This document shows positions 7,191-16,457 of a stretch of 64,000 bases of DNA, piece by piece. The position numbers were made by a program, and so were the translations under genes. The DNA is from JBDTSW01 sp963807385 (GTDB lineage Bacteria; Actinomycetota; Thermoleophilia; Solirubrobacterales; 70-9). Where the stretch lies: NCBI GenBank assembly GCA_963807385.1, contig CAWEBQ010000002.1, positions 310,001 to 374,000 of the forward strand. The letters run 5' to 3'. How positions within the stretch are numbered: position 1 is the stretch's first letter; every line of letters starts with the position of its first letter. The notes under the pieces were generated by a model, which ran no database searches, was not told where the DNA came from, and saw only the letters and a program-made list of their open reading frames with translations.

Positions 7191-9149
7191 GTGAGGCGGC
7201 CCCGGCTGCGGCGACGGACCGCGAACGCCCCCCCGGGAGGGCGCGGCCGCGCCGCCGCGTTCGTCGGCGGGCTGGGCCGGGCGGCCCGATCCGTCGGCTA
7301 CGCCGCCCAGGACCTCCTGTTCCTCCTCGGCCGCGCGCCCCGGGCCGTGTGGCGCGGCATCAAGGGCTTCTGGCGCGGTCTCACCGTCCGCACCCGGCAG
7401 AGGTTGGTGCTGGCCATCCTCGGCGCTGGGGCCGCGACCGCTGTGCTTGCCCTCGTCGTGCCCCGCCTCCCATGTCAGTTTCCGGGCGGCGACCTCTGCC
7501 CTCCCTCGGATGACGCGGAGGCAGTGGTCCCCGCAGACGCGCTCGCCTACGTGCATCTCAGCCTCGACCAGGAGAGCTCGCAGTACGCGGACGCCACGGA
7601 AGCGCTCGACGCCGTGCCGGAACTGGCCCGGCAGGTCGTCGACCGGGTGCTCGCCCAGGTTCCGGGGCCCGACGGCGGCCCCTCCGACTTCGAACGTGAC
7701 ATTGCGCCCTGGCTCGGAGGGCAGGCCGCTGTCGCGATCGTCCCCTCGGGCGGGGGCGCGGAGCAGGTGCAGTTCCTCGAGGAGGGCGACCCCGACGGGG
7801 CGGAGGCGTTCGCGGCCTCGCTGGGCGCCGGGGCCCCGGCGAAGGAGGATTATCGAGGGGTCGAGGTAGCGACGAACTCGGGCGGGCTCTCTACGGCGAG
7901 CGTCGAGGGCTTCCTGGTGATCGGCACCGCCGAGGGGGTGCGTCGGGTCGTCGACGTGGCCACGGGGGCGGAGAGTTCGCGACCGCTCTCCGAGCAGGAG
8001 ACGGCCGGCGACCTTCGCGATGAGCTGCCCCCCAACCGTTTCGCCGAAGCGTACCTCTCGCCTGACGGCATCCGGACGCTGGTGGCCGATGAGGCGGGCC
8101 CGCTGTCGGCGCTTGAGCCGTTCGTGGACGCCGCCGCCTCCGAAGGCGCCGCGGCCTCGGCCGGGGCGGACGAGGGATCGCTGGAGTTCGCGGTTCGCAG
8201 CTCGCTGGAGCCGGAGCGCGCGAAGACGAATCAGGGCTTCTTCGCCGCGTTCCCGCCGTTCGACCCGGAGCTGCCGGAGCGCCTGTCGCGCAGGACTCTC
8301 GCCTACGTCGGCCTGGCGGAGCCCGGCACGACCGTGCGCGAGCTGCTGGCCCAGGCCACGGCCGAGGCGCCGGCCCTCGCGGCGAGCATCACCGCGGCGG
8401 CCGAGCGCCTCCGCGATCTGGGCGATGTCGAGCTGGAGGACCAGCTGCTCCCGTCACTGGGCGGCGAGGCGGCCTTCGCCCTCCAGCCGGGCGCCGGCGA
8501 CGCCGCGCCCGCGGAGGCCGAGCAGACGACCACGGCGCCTGCGCCCGTGCCGGACGGGCTCCCGCAGGGACCGCCCCCGACGCCCCCCGGCGAGCCCGCC
8601 GTCCCGGTGCTCCAGTTTGTGGCGAAGGGCGTGAACACCGACCGGGCCCGGAGGACCCTGGCGCAGCTGCAGGGACCGATCGCCGAAGCCTTGAACTCCG
8701 GGGCCTCGCTTCAGGCGCCGGTATTCGACCGGCGTGAGCTGGAAGGGGTCGAGATGCAGGTGCTCCGGGTGTCGCCAACAGTGAACCTCACGTACGCGAT
8801 CGCCGGCGACGACCTCGCGGTGGCCACCCAGCCGAAGGGGGTCGAGCAGGTGATCGCGGGCGAGGGCGGCCTGAGCGAGGAGGCCTCGTTCGAGGACGCC
8901 ACCGCTGGACTCGACGGCGAGCCCTCCCTGCTGGCGTACTTCGACCTCGCCGGGCTCCTCGATCTCGCCGAGCGTGAGGGCCTCGCGGAGGATCCGGCAT
9001 ACGCGCTGTTCGCTTCGGAGATCCGTCGCCTCCTCGCCGCGGGGCTGAGCGTCACGTCCGAGCCCACCCATCTCGCGTCGGATCTCCGCGTCGTGATCGA
9101 CCAGGACACGGACGAGGACGGGGAGACCTCGAGCCCACCGGCCGAGTGA
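7191..9149 (+). CDS. DUF3352-like membrane-anchored protein
   Basis: 652 residues of unknown function. A basic, Gly-rich cytoplasmic N-terminus of about 65 residues precedes one membrane segment (LAILGAGAATAVLALVV, about residues 67-88). A large exported domain follows that starts with VVPADALAYVHLSLDQ, the typical opening of DUF3352 proteins. A Pro/Ala/Thr-rich linker near residue 440-465 separates two similar halves. The family is frequent in Thermoleophilia and cyanobacteria as cell-envelope proteins; the role here is unknown. Start GTG 7191 has a GAGG just upstream. Confidence 0.7.
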   Translation: MRRPRLRRRTANAPPGGRGRAAAFVGGLGRAARSVGYAAQDLLFLLGRAPRAVWRGIKGFWRGLTVRTRQRLVLAILGAGAATAVLALVVPRLPCQFPGGDLCPPSDDAEAVVPADALAYVHLSLDQESSQYADATEALDAVPELARQVVDRVLAQVPGPDGGPSDFERDIAPWLGGQAAVAIVPSGGGAEQVQFLEEGDPDGAEAFAASLGAGAPAKEDYRGVEVATNSGGLSTASVEGFLVIGTAEGVRRVVDVATGAESSRPLSEQETAGDLRDELPPNRFAEAYLSPDGIRTLVADEAGPLSALEPFVDAAASEGAAASAGADEGSLEFAVRSSLEPERAKTNQGFFAAFPPFDPELPERLSRRTLAYVGLAEPGTTVRELLAQATAEAPALAASITAAAERLRDLGDVELEDQLLPSLGGEAAFALQPGAGDAAPAEAEQTTTAPAPVPDGLPQGPPPTPPGEPAVPVLQFVAKGVNTDRARRTLAQLQGPIAEALNSGASLQAPVFDRRELEGVEMQVLRVSPTVNLTYAIAGDDLAVATQPKGVEQVIAGEGGLSEEASFEDATAGLDGEPSLLAYFDLAGLLDLAEREGLAEDPAYALFASEIRRLLAAGLSVTSEPTHLASDLRVVIDQDTDEDGETSSPPAE

Positions 9150-9186
9150 GACGGTCGGAGCCTGCGCCGGGCCGGGCCCCCTTCGC

Positions 9187-9192
9187 TAGCCT
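9187..9192 (+). promoter_or_regulatory. -10 box of metK
   Basis: TAGCCT ends 9 nt before the metK ATG, and no Shine-Dalgarno sequence lies between them. This fits leaderless transcription. Confidence 0.4.
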
Positions 9193-9201
9193 GCGACGGC
9201 G

Positions 9202-10458
9202 ATGAGCGAGGCAAAAGAGCTTTCAGACAACGAGTACCTGTTCACCTCCGAGTCGGTCACGGAGGGACACCCGGACAAGATCGCGGACCAGATCTCCGAC
9301 GGTGTCCTCGACGCGGTTCTCACGGACGACCCCGACGGCCGGGTCGCGTGCGAGACGCTCGTGAACACGGGCCTCGTCGTCGTCTCGGGCGAGATCTCCA
9401 CGGACACCTACGTGGACATCCAGGAGATCGCCCGCGGAACGATCAGGCGCATCGGCTACACCGACGCTGACCTCGGCTTCTCGGCGGACTCCTGCGCCGT
9501 GATCAACGCGATCGACAAGCAGTCCCCGGACATCGCCCAGGGCGTCGATACGGCTCTCGAGGCGCGTACCGACGCCGATGACGACGACGAGCTGGACGTC
9601 GCCGGAGCGGGCGACCAGGGAATGATGTTCGGATACGCGACGCGCGAGACGCCCGAGCTGATGCCGCTGCCGATCGCGCTGGCGCACCGACTGGCGCACC
9701 GACTGGCCGAGGTGCGCAAGGAGGACGTGGTGCCCTACCTGCGGCCCGACGGCAAGACCCAGGTCACGGTCCGCTACGAGAACGGACAGCCGATCGAGAT
9801 CGAGAAGGTGCTGATCTCAACCCAGCATCGCGACGGTGTCGACGCCGACACGGAGATTCGCCCGGATCTGTGGGAGCAGGTTTTGCACCCGATCCTCCCG
9901 GTCGACCTCTACGACGCCCAGAAGCTGAACACGAAGGAGAACTTCCTGGTGAACCCGACTGGGCGGTTCGTAATCGGCGGCCCCGTCGGCGACGCGGGCC
10001 TCACCGGTCGCAAGATCATCGTGGATACCTATGGGGGCATGGCTCGCCACGGCGGCGGAGCCTTCTCCGGCAAGGACCCATCGAAGGTCGACCGTTCGGC
10101 CGCCTACGCCGCTCGCTGGGTGGCCAAGAACCTGGTGGCAGCCGGGCTCGCCGACCGGTGCGAGGTCCAGGTCGCCTACGCCATCGGCGTCGCCCACCCG
10201 GTCTCCCTGATGATCGAGACGTTCGGGACGGAGAAGCTCGCCCGCTCGCAGATTGCGAGGCTGGTCTCCGAGCATTTCGATCTTCGGCCCGGCTCCTTCC
10301 GCAAGGAGCTCCGCCTCCACCGGCCGATCTACCAGAAGACCGCCGCCTACGGCCACTTCGGGCGCGAGGACCACGACTTCACCTGGGAGCGCACCGACCG
10401 CGCGGACGCGCTGCGCGAGGCCGCCGGCCTCGCTGCCGGGGCCACAGTCCCGGCGTAG
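9202..10458 (+). CDS. metK: S-adenosylmethionine synthetase
   Basis: Makes SAM from methionine and ATP. The 418-residue protein has ESVTEGHPDKIADQISD at the N-terminus, GAGDQGMMFGYA near residue 134, LRPDGKTQVTV and GGGAFSGKDPSKVDRSAAY near 290, the phosphate-loop signature. A 12-nt tandem duplication gives the local repeat LAHRLAHRL; this region is normally LAxRLA, so it is probably harmless. It is a separate leaderless unit after the DUF3352 gene, with a convergent PH-domain gene 2 nt downstream. Confidence 0.97.
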   Translation: MSEAKELSDNEYLFTSESVTEGHPDKIADQISDGVLDAVLTDDPDGRVACETLVNTGLVVVSGEISTDTYVDIQEIARGTIRRIGYTDADLGFSADSCAVINAIDKQSPDIAQGVDTALEARTDADDDDELDVAGAGDQGMMFGYATRETPELMPLPIALAHRLAHRLAEVRKEDVVPYLRPDGKTQVTVRYENGQPIEIEKVLISTQHRDGVDADTEIRPDLWEQVLHPILPVDLYDAQKLNTKENFLVNPTGRFVIGGPVGDAGLTGRKIIVDTYGGMARHGGGAFSGKDPSKVDRSAAYAARWVAKNLVAAGLADRCEVQVAYAIGVAHPVSLMIETFGTEKLARSQIARLVSEHFDLRPGSFRKELRLHRPIYQKTAAYGHFGREDHDFTWERTDRADALREAAGLAAGATVPA

Positions 10459-10460
10459 AC

Positions 10461-11003
10461 CTAGGCCTGCGGCGGCCGCCGCTGCTCGGCAGGCTCGATC
10501 GGCGGCGGGGCCTGCCTGGAGGCGGGGTTGAGCCCGCCCCCATCGGCTGCATGGGTCGCCTCGTCCACCTTGTGGACGACGTCGGCGGGCTCCGCTACGC
10601 CTGAGAACCGAAACTGGTAGTCGTCGCCTGCGGCGGTGTCGAAGTCGACGTCGCCGACCTGCAGGATTCGCTGGAAGATGCCCTGCTCGTAGTTCACGTT
10701 CTGGACGCGCTCGAGGCGGGTCTCCTGGATCGTTCGGGAGACGATTCCGCGCTTGATGTGCAGGCGCCTGTCCGTGATCGTGTAGCTCGTGGCGACGCGC
10801 TTGACGAAGCCGACCAGGATCGTCAGCGACACGCCGACGATGGCGAGCACGGAGGTGATCCCCGTCTCGTCGGTAATGAACTGGAGGATCGCGCAGATCA
10901 CCGCCGTCAGCAGGATCCCCTTGAGATAGAAGTCGAGGATCGCGCGCCAGGAAGGGTGCCCCTCGTAGAGGACGCGCTCGCCGGGCTGAAGCTTGGGGGC
11001 CAT
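10461..11003 (-). CDS. PH-domain (bPH2/DUF304) membrane protein
   Basis: 180 residues starting MAPKLQPGERVLYEGHPSW, the typical opening of bacterial PH-domain proteins. Two hydrophobic segments follow (about residues 26-45 and 50-68). The PH core has YTITDRRLHIKRGIVSRTI and RVQNVNYEQGIFQRILQVGDV, then a Pro-rich tail. A longer start (11063) would add 20 residues. I prefer 11003 because a TAGGAT -10 box (11016 to 11011 on the minus strand) ends 7 nt before that ATG. Function unknown; the protein is likely in the inner membrane. Confidence 0.8.
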   Translation of the reverse strand: MAPKLQPGERVLYEGHPSWRAILDFYLKGILLTAVICAILQFITDETGITSVLAIVGVSLTILVGFVKRVATSYTITDRRLHIKRGIVSRTIQETRLERVQNVNYEQGIFQRILQVGDVDFDTAAGDDYQFRFSGVAEPADVVHKVDEATHAADGGGLNPASRQAPPPIEPAEQRRPPQA

Positions 11004-11054
11004 CCGGGCGATCCTATCCGCTCGGGAAGCCGCGTAGGCATCCGCCCCGACGCC

Positions 11055-11060
11055 TAGCCT
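11055..11060 (+). promoter_or_regulatory. -10 box of priA
   Basis: TAGCCT ends 8 nt before the priA ATG, the same arrangement as at metK. Confidence 0.4.
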
Positions 11061-11068
11061 CACGCACG

Positions 11069-13237
11069 ATGGCTATTGCGAGGGTCGAGCCGTTGACGAC
11101 CGCCCGTGCCCTGCGCGGGCCGTTCGACTACGCGCTCCCCGAGCGCCTCGCGGACGTCGGCGTGGGCAGCGTGCTGCTGGTGCCGTTCGGGCCCAGGCAC
11201 CTGCTGGGCGTTGTGGTCGACGTCGCCGAGGAGAGCGAGCTGGATCCATCCAGGTTGGTCGAGCCGGTGCGAGCGATCGCGGCCGGGGTCTCGCCGGAGC
11301 TGGTCAGGCTCGGGCTCTGGGTGGGGCACGAGTACTGCTCGACCGCCGCTCGCGGCCTGGAGCTGGTTCTGCCCCCCGGCACGGTCTCCCGCGGGAAACC
11401 ACCCGGCCCGAAGCTTGAGCTCCGCGCCGAGATCACTCCGGCGGGGGGCGCGGCGTTCGACGGCGCGGTGCGGCTGGGCGCCCGACAGAAGGCGGTCCTG
11501 GCCCAGCTCGACGCCGCGGGGGCGGAGCTCCCCGCCGCAGAGCTCGACGTCGACCGAGCGGGGCTCAGGCGCCTGGAGAGACGCGGCTACGTGGCGCTCC
11601 GGGAGATCCGCGTCCGCCGCCGGCCGGAGCTCCCGGTCGTCGGGGCCCGCTCGGGACCGGTTGAGCTGACGGACGAGCAGCGCGGGGCGGTGGCCGAGAT
11701 CGTGGCCGGACTCGACGGCCGGGGCTGCGAGCTCCTGCTCCACGGCGTGACCGGCTCGGGCAAGACCGAGGTCTACCTCGCCGCGGCCGAGGCGGCCCTT
11801 GAGCGAGGCCGAGGGGTCATCGCGCTCGTGCCCGAGATCGCGCTCACCCCGCAGACGCTGGCCCGGTTCCGGGCCCGCCTGGGCGAGCAGGTGGCATTGC
11901 TCCACTCGCGGCTTAGCGCCGGCCAGCGCCGCGACGAGTGGTCGAGGCTTCGCTCCGGTGAGGCCCGCGTCGCAGTCGGGCCACGCTCGGCGATCTTCGC
12001 GCCGATCGACGCCCTGGGCCTCGTGATCGTCGACGAGGAGCACGAGTCCTCCTACAAGCAGGAGGGCGACCCCCGGTATGACGCCCGAGACGTCGCCGCC
12101 CACCGTGCGGCCGAGGCCGGGGCCGTATTCGTCGCGGGGACCGCGACTCCGCGGCCCGAGAGCTGGCGCACGCTGCGGCGCCTCACGTTGTCCCGGCGAG
12201 CGGACGGCCGAGACCTCCCCGGCGTCGAGCTCCTCGACATGCGCGACCAGCCGGGCTCGGCCGGTCCACTCCACCCGCGAACGCGCGATGCGCTCCGCAG
12301 CGTTGCGGAGGCGGGCGGCAAGGCGATCGTTCTGGTCAACCGGCGGGGCTGGGCGCCGTTTCTGGACTGCCGCTCCTGCGGGCGGGCGTTCGGCTGCCCG
12401 GAATGCGATGTCTCCCTGGTCGTCCACTCCTCGGAGCTCCGCTGTCACCACTGCGGCCATCGCGAGGCGGTGCCCGCCGCGTGCGAGGAGTGTGGCTCGG
12501 TCACCCTCGCCGAGCACGGGGCCGGGACCGAGCGCGCCGAGCGCGTCGTCTCGGACCTCGTCGCCCCCTTTCCGGTGTTCAGGCTCGACTCCGACTCGAC
12601 CGCCGGGGCCGGCGCCCACGCGGAGATCCTCTCCCGTTTCGAGGGCGCGAGCGGAGGGGTCCTGCTCGGGACGCAGATGGTCGCGAAGGGCCACGACTTC
12701 CCCGACGTGACGCTCGGCGTCGTCCTCGACGCGGACGCGACCCTGCGCTTCCCCGACTTTCGCGCGGAGGAGCGCACGTTCGCGCTCGTCACCCAGCTGG
12801 CCGGGCGGAGCGGGCGCGGGGAGGGCGGCGGCGGGGTCCTGGTCCAGACGCTCGCCCCCGAGGCTGACGCCCTTCGTCACGCGGCGCGGCATGACGCTAC
12901 GGGCTTCCTTACGGGCGAGCTCGAGCGCCGTCGCGCGCTGATGTACCCACCGTTCGCCCACCTCGTACGGGTCGAGCTGACCGCACCCGAGGAGGCCGTG
13001 GCCCACGGTGGCGCCGCGTTGATGCACGGGCGGCTCGCGCCGCTACTGCCGGCGGGCGCTCGTCTGCTGGGGCCGGCGCCGATGTTCCGGCGGCGCGGCA
13101 GGCATCGGCGCCAGCTGCTGGTGAAGGCGCCCGACCGCGCGCCGGCGATAGCCGCGGTCCGCGACGCGGTCGAGGGATCTGCGAGGGATCTGCGAGGCCG
13201 CGGGGTCGCGCTCAGCGTCGACCCCGATCCCAGCTAG
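11069..13237 (+). CDS. priA: Primosomal protein N' (PriA helicase)
   Basis: Replication-restart helicase that reloads the replisome at forks and D-loops. 722 residues: N-terminal DNA-binding region, Walker A GVTGSGKTEVY near residue 226, DEEHESSYKQ (motif II) near 321, then a zinc-binding array with pairs CRSCG, CPEC, CHHC and CEEC between about 433 and 475. The C-terminal helicase motifs GTQMVAKGHDFPDV and QLAGRSGRG follow. Actinobacterial PriA is often considered a pseudo-helicase, but here Walker A, motif II and motif VI look complete. It leads the block priA-def-fmt-rsmB-rpe. Confidence 0.94.
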   Translation: MAIARVEPLTTARALRGPFDYALPERLADVGVGSVLLVPFGPRHLLGVVVDVAEESELDPSRLVEPVRAIAAGVSPELVRLGLWVGHEYCSTAARGLELVLPPGTVSRGKPPGPKLELRAEITPAGGAAFDGAVRLGARQKAVLAQLDAAGAELPAAELDVDRAGLRRLERRGYVALREIRVRRRPELPVVGARSGPVELTDEQRGAVAEIVAGLDGRGCELLLHGVTGSGKTEVYLAAAEAALERGRGVIALVPEIALTPQTLARFRARLGEQVALLHSRLSAGQRRDEWSRLRSGEARVAVGPRSAIFAPIDALGLVIVDEEHESSYKQEGDPRYDARDVAAHRAAEAGAVFVAGTATPRPESWRTLRRLTLSRRADGRDLPGVELLDMRDQPGSAGPLHPRTRDALRSVAEAGGKAIVLVNRRGWAPFLDCRSCGRAFGCPECDVSLVVHSSELRCHHCGHREAVPAACEECGSVTLAEHGAGTERAERVVSDLVAPFPVFRLDSDSTAGAGAHAEILSRFEGASGGVLLGTQMVAKGHDFPDVTLGVVLDADATLRFPDFRAEERTFALVTQLAGRSGRGEGGGGVLVQTLAPEADALRHAARHDATGFLTGELERRRALMYPPFAHLVRVELTAPEEAVAHGGAALMHGRLAPLLPAGARLLGPAPMFRRRGRHRRQLLVKAPDRAPAIAAVRDAVEGSARDLRGRGVALSVDPDPS

Positions 13238-13281
13238 AGGAGCCGCTGACGGTCCGGACTCAACGGCTCAGGGGCCTCGCC

Positions 13282-13287
13282 TAGACT
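13282..13287 (+). promoter_or_regulatory. -10 box of def
   Basis: TAGACT ends 7 nt before the def GTG start; no ribosome binding site is visible between them. Confidence 0.4.
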
Positions 13288-13294
13288 CGTTCCC

Positions 13295-13924
13295 GTGGCT
13301 GAGACGGTCCCCATCGACGAGCCGGAGGCGCCCGAGGACGAGCGCCCCGAACCCGAGCTCAGTGAGGAGGAGCGCCGCCGCCGCGCGGAGGCGCTCGCGC
13401 AGGTCCGCACCTTCGGCGACCCGGTCCTGAAGTCCCGTGCCTCCGAGGTCACCGACTTCGGCAAGGAGCTCGCGCAGGAGGCCGAGCGCATGGTGGCGAT
13501 CATGCGCGACGCCCTCGGGGTGGGGCTGGCCGCCACCCAGCTGGGGGTGATGCGCAGGCTGCTCGTCTTCCAGGCGGGCGCGGACGCCACCCCGACTGCA
13601 GTGGTAAACCCGCAACTCGAGTGGGTCTCCGAGGAGAAGGGGACCGCGGAGGAGGGGTGCCTGAGCCTTCCCCGCGTCGCGGTGGACGTGGAGCGTCCGG
13701 TCTACGCCCGCGTAAGCGGCATCGACGTTGACGGCGAGGCGCTCACCGTGGAGGCCGCCGGTCTCGAGGCACGCGTCCTCCAGCACGAGATCGATCACCT
13801 CGACGGCATCCTCATCCTGGACAGGGCCGAGCGCGAGCAGCGCAAGGGCGCCCTGCGCGCCCTCCGCGAGGGCGGGTCGTATGCACCTCCCGTCCCGGCG
13901 GACGAAGCCGAGCCGGCGGACTAG
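13295..13924 (+). CDS. def: Peptide deformylase
   Basis: Removes the N-formyl group from nascent proteins. 209 residues with all three PDF motifs: GVGLAATQLG near residue 74, EEGCLSLP near 118 (Cys metal ligand) and QHEIDHLDG near 162 (HExxH-type metal site). An acidic N-terminal extension of about 30 residues precedes the domain. GTG 13295 is preceded by the TAGACT box and no Shine-Dalgarno, which fits a leaderless start. fmt begins 4 nt after the stop. Confidence 0.95.
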   Translation: MAETVPIDEPEAPEDERPEPELSEEERRRRAEALAQVRTFGDPVLKSRASEVTDFGKELAQEAERMVAIMRDALGVGLAATQLGVMRRLLVFQAGADATPTAVVNPQLEWVSEEKGTAEEGCLSLPRVAVDVERPVYARVSGIDVDGEALTVEAAGLEARVLQHEIDHLDGILILDRAEREQRKGALRALREGGSYAPPVPADEAEPAD

Positions 13925-13928
13925 CCCG

Positions 13929-14843
13929 TTGCGCCCGGTCTTCCTCGGGACCTCCGCGTTCGCCGCCACCGTGGTGCGGGCGCTGGCCGGGTCCGCGCAC
14001 AGGCCGGCGCTCGTGGTCACTCCGCCCGACCGGCGCCGTGGCCGGGGGAGGAAGCTCTCCGCGCCGCCCGCGGCTGTGGCCGCCACCGAACTGGAGCTGG
14101 AGCTGGTGCAGGCCGCGGACGTGAACGAGTCCGGCGTCGTCGAGCGGATCGCCGCCGCGGCGCCCGATGTGGGCGTGGTCTGCGCGTTCGGCCAGATCAT
14201 CCGCGAGCCCCTCCTGTCCGCGCCCGAGATGCTGAACGTCCACCCGTCGCTCCTCCCCCGGTGGCGGGGTGCGGCGCCCATCGAGCGGGCCATGATGGCG
14301 GGCGATGCCAGCACGGGCGTCTCGATCATGCGCCTGGGCGAGGGCCTGGACTCGGGCCCCGTGGCAATCCAGGCGGAGATCGCTATCGAGGACGGCGATG
14401 ACCACGCGAGCCTGGAGACGCGCCTCGCCGAGCTCGGCGGCGATCTCATGGTGCGCGCGCTGGACCGCTACGCGGCGGGTGAGCTGGAGCTCGCCGAACA
14501 GGACGAGGCGCTCGTCACCTACGCGGAGAAGATCGGCGCGGAGGACCGCCGGCTCGACCCCTCGCGGACGGCGGTCGAGCTTGCGCGCGCCGTCCGCGCC
14601 CTGACCCCGCACATCGGCGCGTACCTCGAGCTCTCCGGCGACGAGCGCCTTGGGGTGCGCGGCGCCGCCGCCGAACCGGGGCGGACCGCCCGGGGCACGC
14701 TCGCGGCCGTCGAGGGCCGGCTTTGCCTCGGCACGGCCGCTGGCGATCTAAAGCTGACTCTGGTGCAGCCCCCCGGCGGGCGTGCGATGCCGGCGGACGC
14801 CTACCTCCGGGGCCATGGCGTGCCCGAGCTGGCGGCCGAGTAG
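13929..14843 (+). CDS. fmt: Methionyl-tRNA formyltransferase
   Basis: Formylates initiator Met-tRNA. 304 residues: N-terminal RPVFLGTSAFAA, then NVHPSLLPRWRGAAPIERAM near residue 103 (catalytic Asn and His), and GEGLDSGPV near 138 with the catalytic Asp. The C-terminal OB-like domain follows. TTG 13929 is chosen because the conserved first strand starts at the second codon and no ATG or GTG lies between it and the def stop. It pairs functionally with def. Confidence 0.93.
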   Translation: MRPVFLGTSAFAATVVRALAGSAHRPALVVTPPDRRRGRGRKLSAPPAAVAATELELELVQAADVNESGVVERIAAAAPDVGVVCAFGQIIREPLLSAPEMLNVHPSLLPRWRGAAPIERAMMAGDASTGVSIMRLGEGLDSGPVAIQAEIAIEDGDDHASLETRLAELGGDLMVRALDRYAAGELELAEQDEALVTYAEKIGAEDRRLDPSRTAVELARAVRALTPHIGAYLELSGDERLGVRGAAAEPGRTARGTLAAVEGRLCLGTAAGDLKLTLVQPPGGRAMPADAYLRGHGVPELAAE

Positions 14844-14847
14844 GGCG

Positions 14848-16227
14848 ATGGCCGCGACGCCGGCCCGCCGCGCCGCGTTCGAGGTCCTGCGCCGCACGTT
14901 CGAGCACGGAGCATGGGCCGACCGGGCGCTGCGATCGGCGGCCGAGCGGCACGGGCTCGAGGGCCGCGACCGAGCCTTCGCCCAACGGCTCGCGTTCGGA
15001 GCCGTCAGGCGCCGCGGGACCAGCGACCACTTCGCCGAGGCGCTCGCCTCGCGCTCCATCACCCGGCTCGACCCCCCGGTGCGGGCCGCGCTGCGACTGG
15101 GTCTCTACGAGCTGCTGTGGGAGGGCGAGGGCTCAGAGTACGCCGCCGTCGGCGAAGCGGTGGAACTGGCGAAGGGGGCGGCGCCCGGCCGCCGCAGGCG
15201 CGCCGCCTCGGGGCTGGTCAACGCCGTTCTGCGGCGCGCCGCCCGCGAGCGCGAGGGCCTGCTGGCCGGGCTGGACGACGAGATGCCCGAGAGCGCGGCG
15301 CTCGCCCATTCCTACCCCGTCTGGATGGCAGAACGGCTCTTCAGCGAGACCGGGGCGGACGGCGCCCGCGCGCTGATGAAGGCGATGAATGGGCCCGCGG
15401 AGACCGCGTTGCGGGTCAACGCCCCGCGCGCGGGGCGCGAGGAAGCGCTGGCAGCGCTCCGTGACGCGGGGGTGGCCGCCGAGCCTCCCGAGGCTGCCGA
15501 CCCTCTGCTCGGCCTGCCCGATTCGCTGGTCGTCAGCGGGCCGTGGGGCGCGGTGCTCGAGCGAATGCTCGCTGACGGCACGCTGGTCGCGCAGGCCCGC
15601 TCCTCCCAGGCGGTCGTGGCGCTGCTGGACCCGCGGCCCGGCGAGCGCGTGCTGGACCTGTGTGCGGGGCCCGGGATCAAGGCCACGGCTATCGCCGCAC
15701 GGGTCGGGGATCGCGGCGCGGTGCGTGCGTTGGAGCTGGATGAGGGGCGGTGCTCGCAGATCTCCGAGCTCGCGGTCCGCCTGGGCACCCGGTCGCTTCG
15801 TCCCGAGGTCGCGGACGCCGCGGAGGCCGACCTCGGCGAGGGCTACGATCGCGTCCTCGTGGATCCCCCGTGCACCGATCTGGGGGCGCTCGCCTCCCGC
15901 CCCGACGCACGCTGGCGAAAGGCCGCGGATCAGGCCGAGCGCCTGGCCGGCCTCCAGCACGCCATCCTCTCGCGTGGCGCCGCCGCGCTGCGGCCCGGGG
16001 GCACGCTCGTCTACTCGACCTGCACCATCTCCCGCGCGGAGAACGAGGACCTCGTGACGGCCGTCCTCGCCGGCCGCCCTGACCTGCGCGCCGACGATCT
16101 GGGGGCGCAGCATCCGGGCCTGGCGTCGCGGCACGATTCTCGGTTTCTGCAGATCCGGCCCGACCGCGACAAGACCGACGGGTTCTTCATCGCCCGGATG
16201 CGCAAGGCGTCGGCCGGCGGCTCGTGA
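14848..16227 (+). CDS. rsmB: 16S rRNA (cytosine-5-)-methyltransferase RsmB family
   Basis: Methylates C967 of 16S rRNA with SAM. 459 residues: an N-terminal NusB-like RNA-binding domain (about 1-140), then a Rossmann methyltransferase with DLCAGPGIKA near residue 270, DPPCTDLGAL near 339 (motif IV Cys) and YSTCTISRAEN near 389 (motif VI catalytic Cys). ATG 14848 is preferred over upstream in-frame starts that would overlap fmt. It overlaps the zinc-ribbon gene by one base (TGATG). Confidence 0.93.
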   Translation: MAATPARRAAFEVLRRTFEHGAWADRALRSAAERHGLEGRDRAFAQRLAFGAVRRRGTSDHFAEALASRSITRLDPPVRAALRLGLYELLWEGEGSEYAAVGEAVELAKGAAPGRRRRAASGLVNAVLRRAAREREGLLAGLDDEMPESAALAHSYPVWMAERLFSETGADGARALMKAMNGPAETALRVNAPRAGREEALAALRDAGVAAEPPEAADPLLGLPDSLVVSGPWGAVLERMLADGTLVAQARSSQAVVALLDPRPGERVLDLCAGPGIKATAIAARVGDRGAVRALELDEGRCSQISELAVRLGTRSLRPEVADAAEADLGEGYDRVLVDPPCTDLGALASRPDARWRKAADQAERLAGLQHAILSRGAAALRPGGTLVYSTCTISRAENEDLVTAVLAGRPDLRADDLGAQHPGLASRHDSRFLQIRPDRDKTDGFFIARMRKASAGGS

Positions 16228-16457
16228 TGGCCGGCCCGAAGCAGACCCTCCCGCGGCCCGGCTGCCCGGGCTGCGGTGAGCCCTGGCTGCGCCCGACGCA
16301 GCTCCCCGGCCGTTACCGCTGCGTGTTCTGCCTCAGTCGCTACGAGCTCGTATCGCAGTGCCGCAACTGCGGCGAGCACCAGACGATCGTGCGAATGAGC
16401 GCCGACGAGGACCTGCTCTGCCAGCATTGCGGCGAGTCGATGTTGGTGCCGGTGTGA
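16227..16457 (+). CDS. Small double zinc-ribbon protein
   Basis: 76 residues with four CxxC knuckles (CPGC, CVFC, CRNC, CQHC), enough for two zinc ribbons; the rest is short linker. It sits inside the rsmB-rpe run, overlapping each neighbour by one base (TGATG at both ends), so it is almost certainly translated from the same message. Function is unknown. Such ribbons often bind RNA or protein partners, but nothing here shows which. Confidence 0.75.
   Translation: MAGPKQTLPRPGCPGCGEPWLRPTQLPGRYRCVFCLSRYELVSQCRNCGEHQTIVRMSADEDLLCQHCGESMLVPV

Noticed and set aside
9680..9715. Tandem repeat in metK as a functional element
   Set aside because: The 12-nt duplication keeps the frame and falls in a region that is normally LAxRLA; it is most likely neutral.
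11060..13027. 655-residue minus-strand ORF opposite priA
   Set aside because: Shadow of the strongly supported priA frame; its composition is the complement pattern of a GC-rich gene, and it has no motif.
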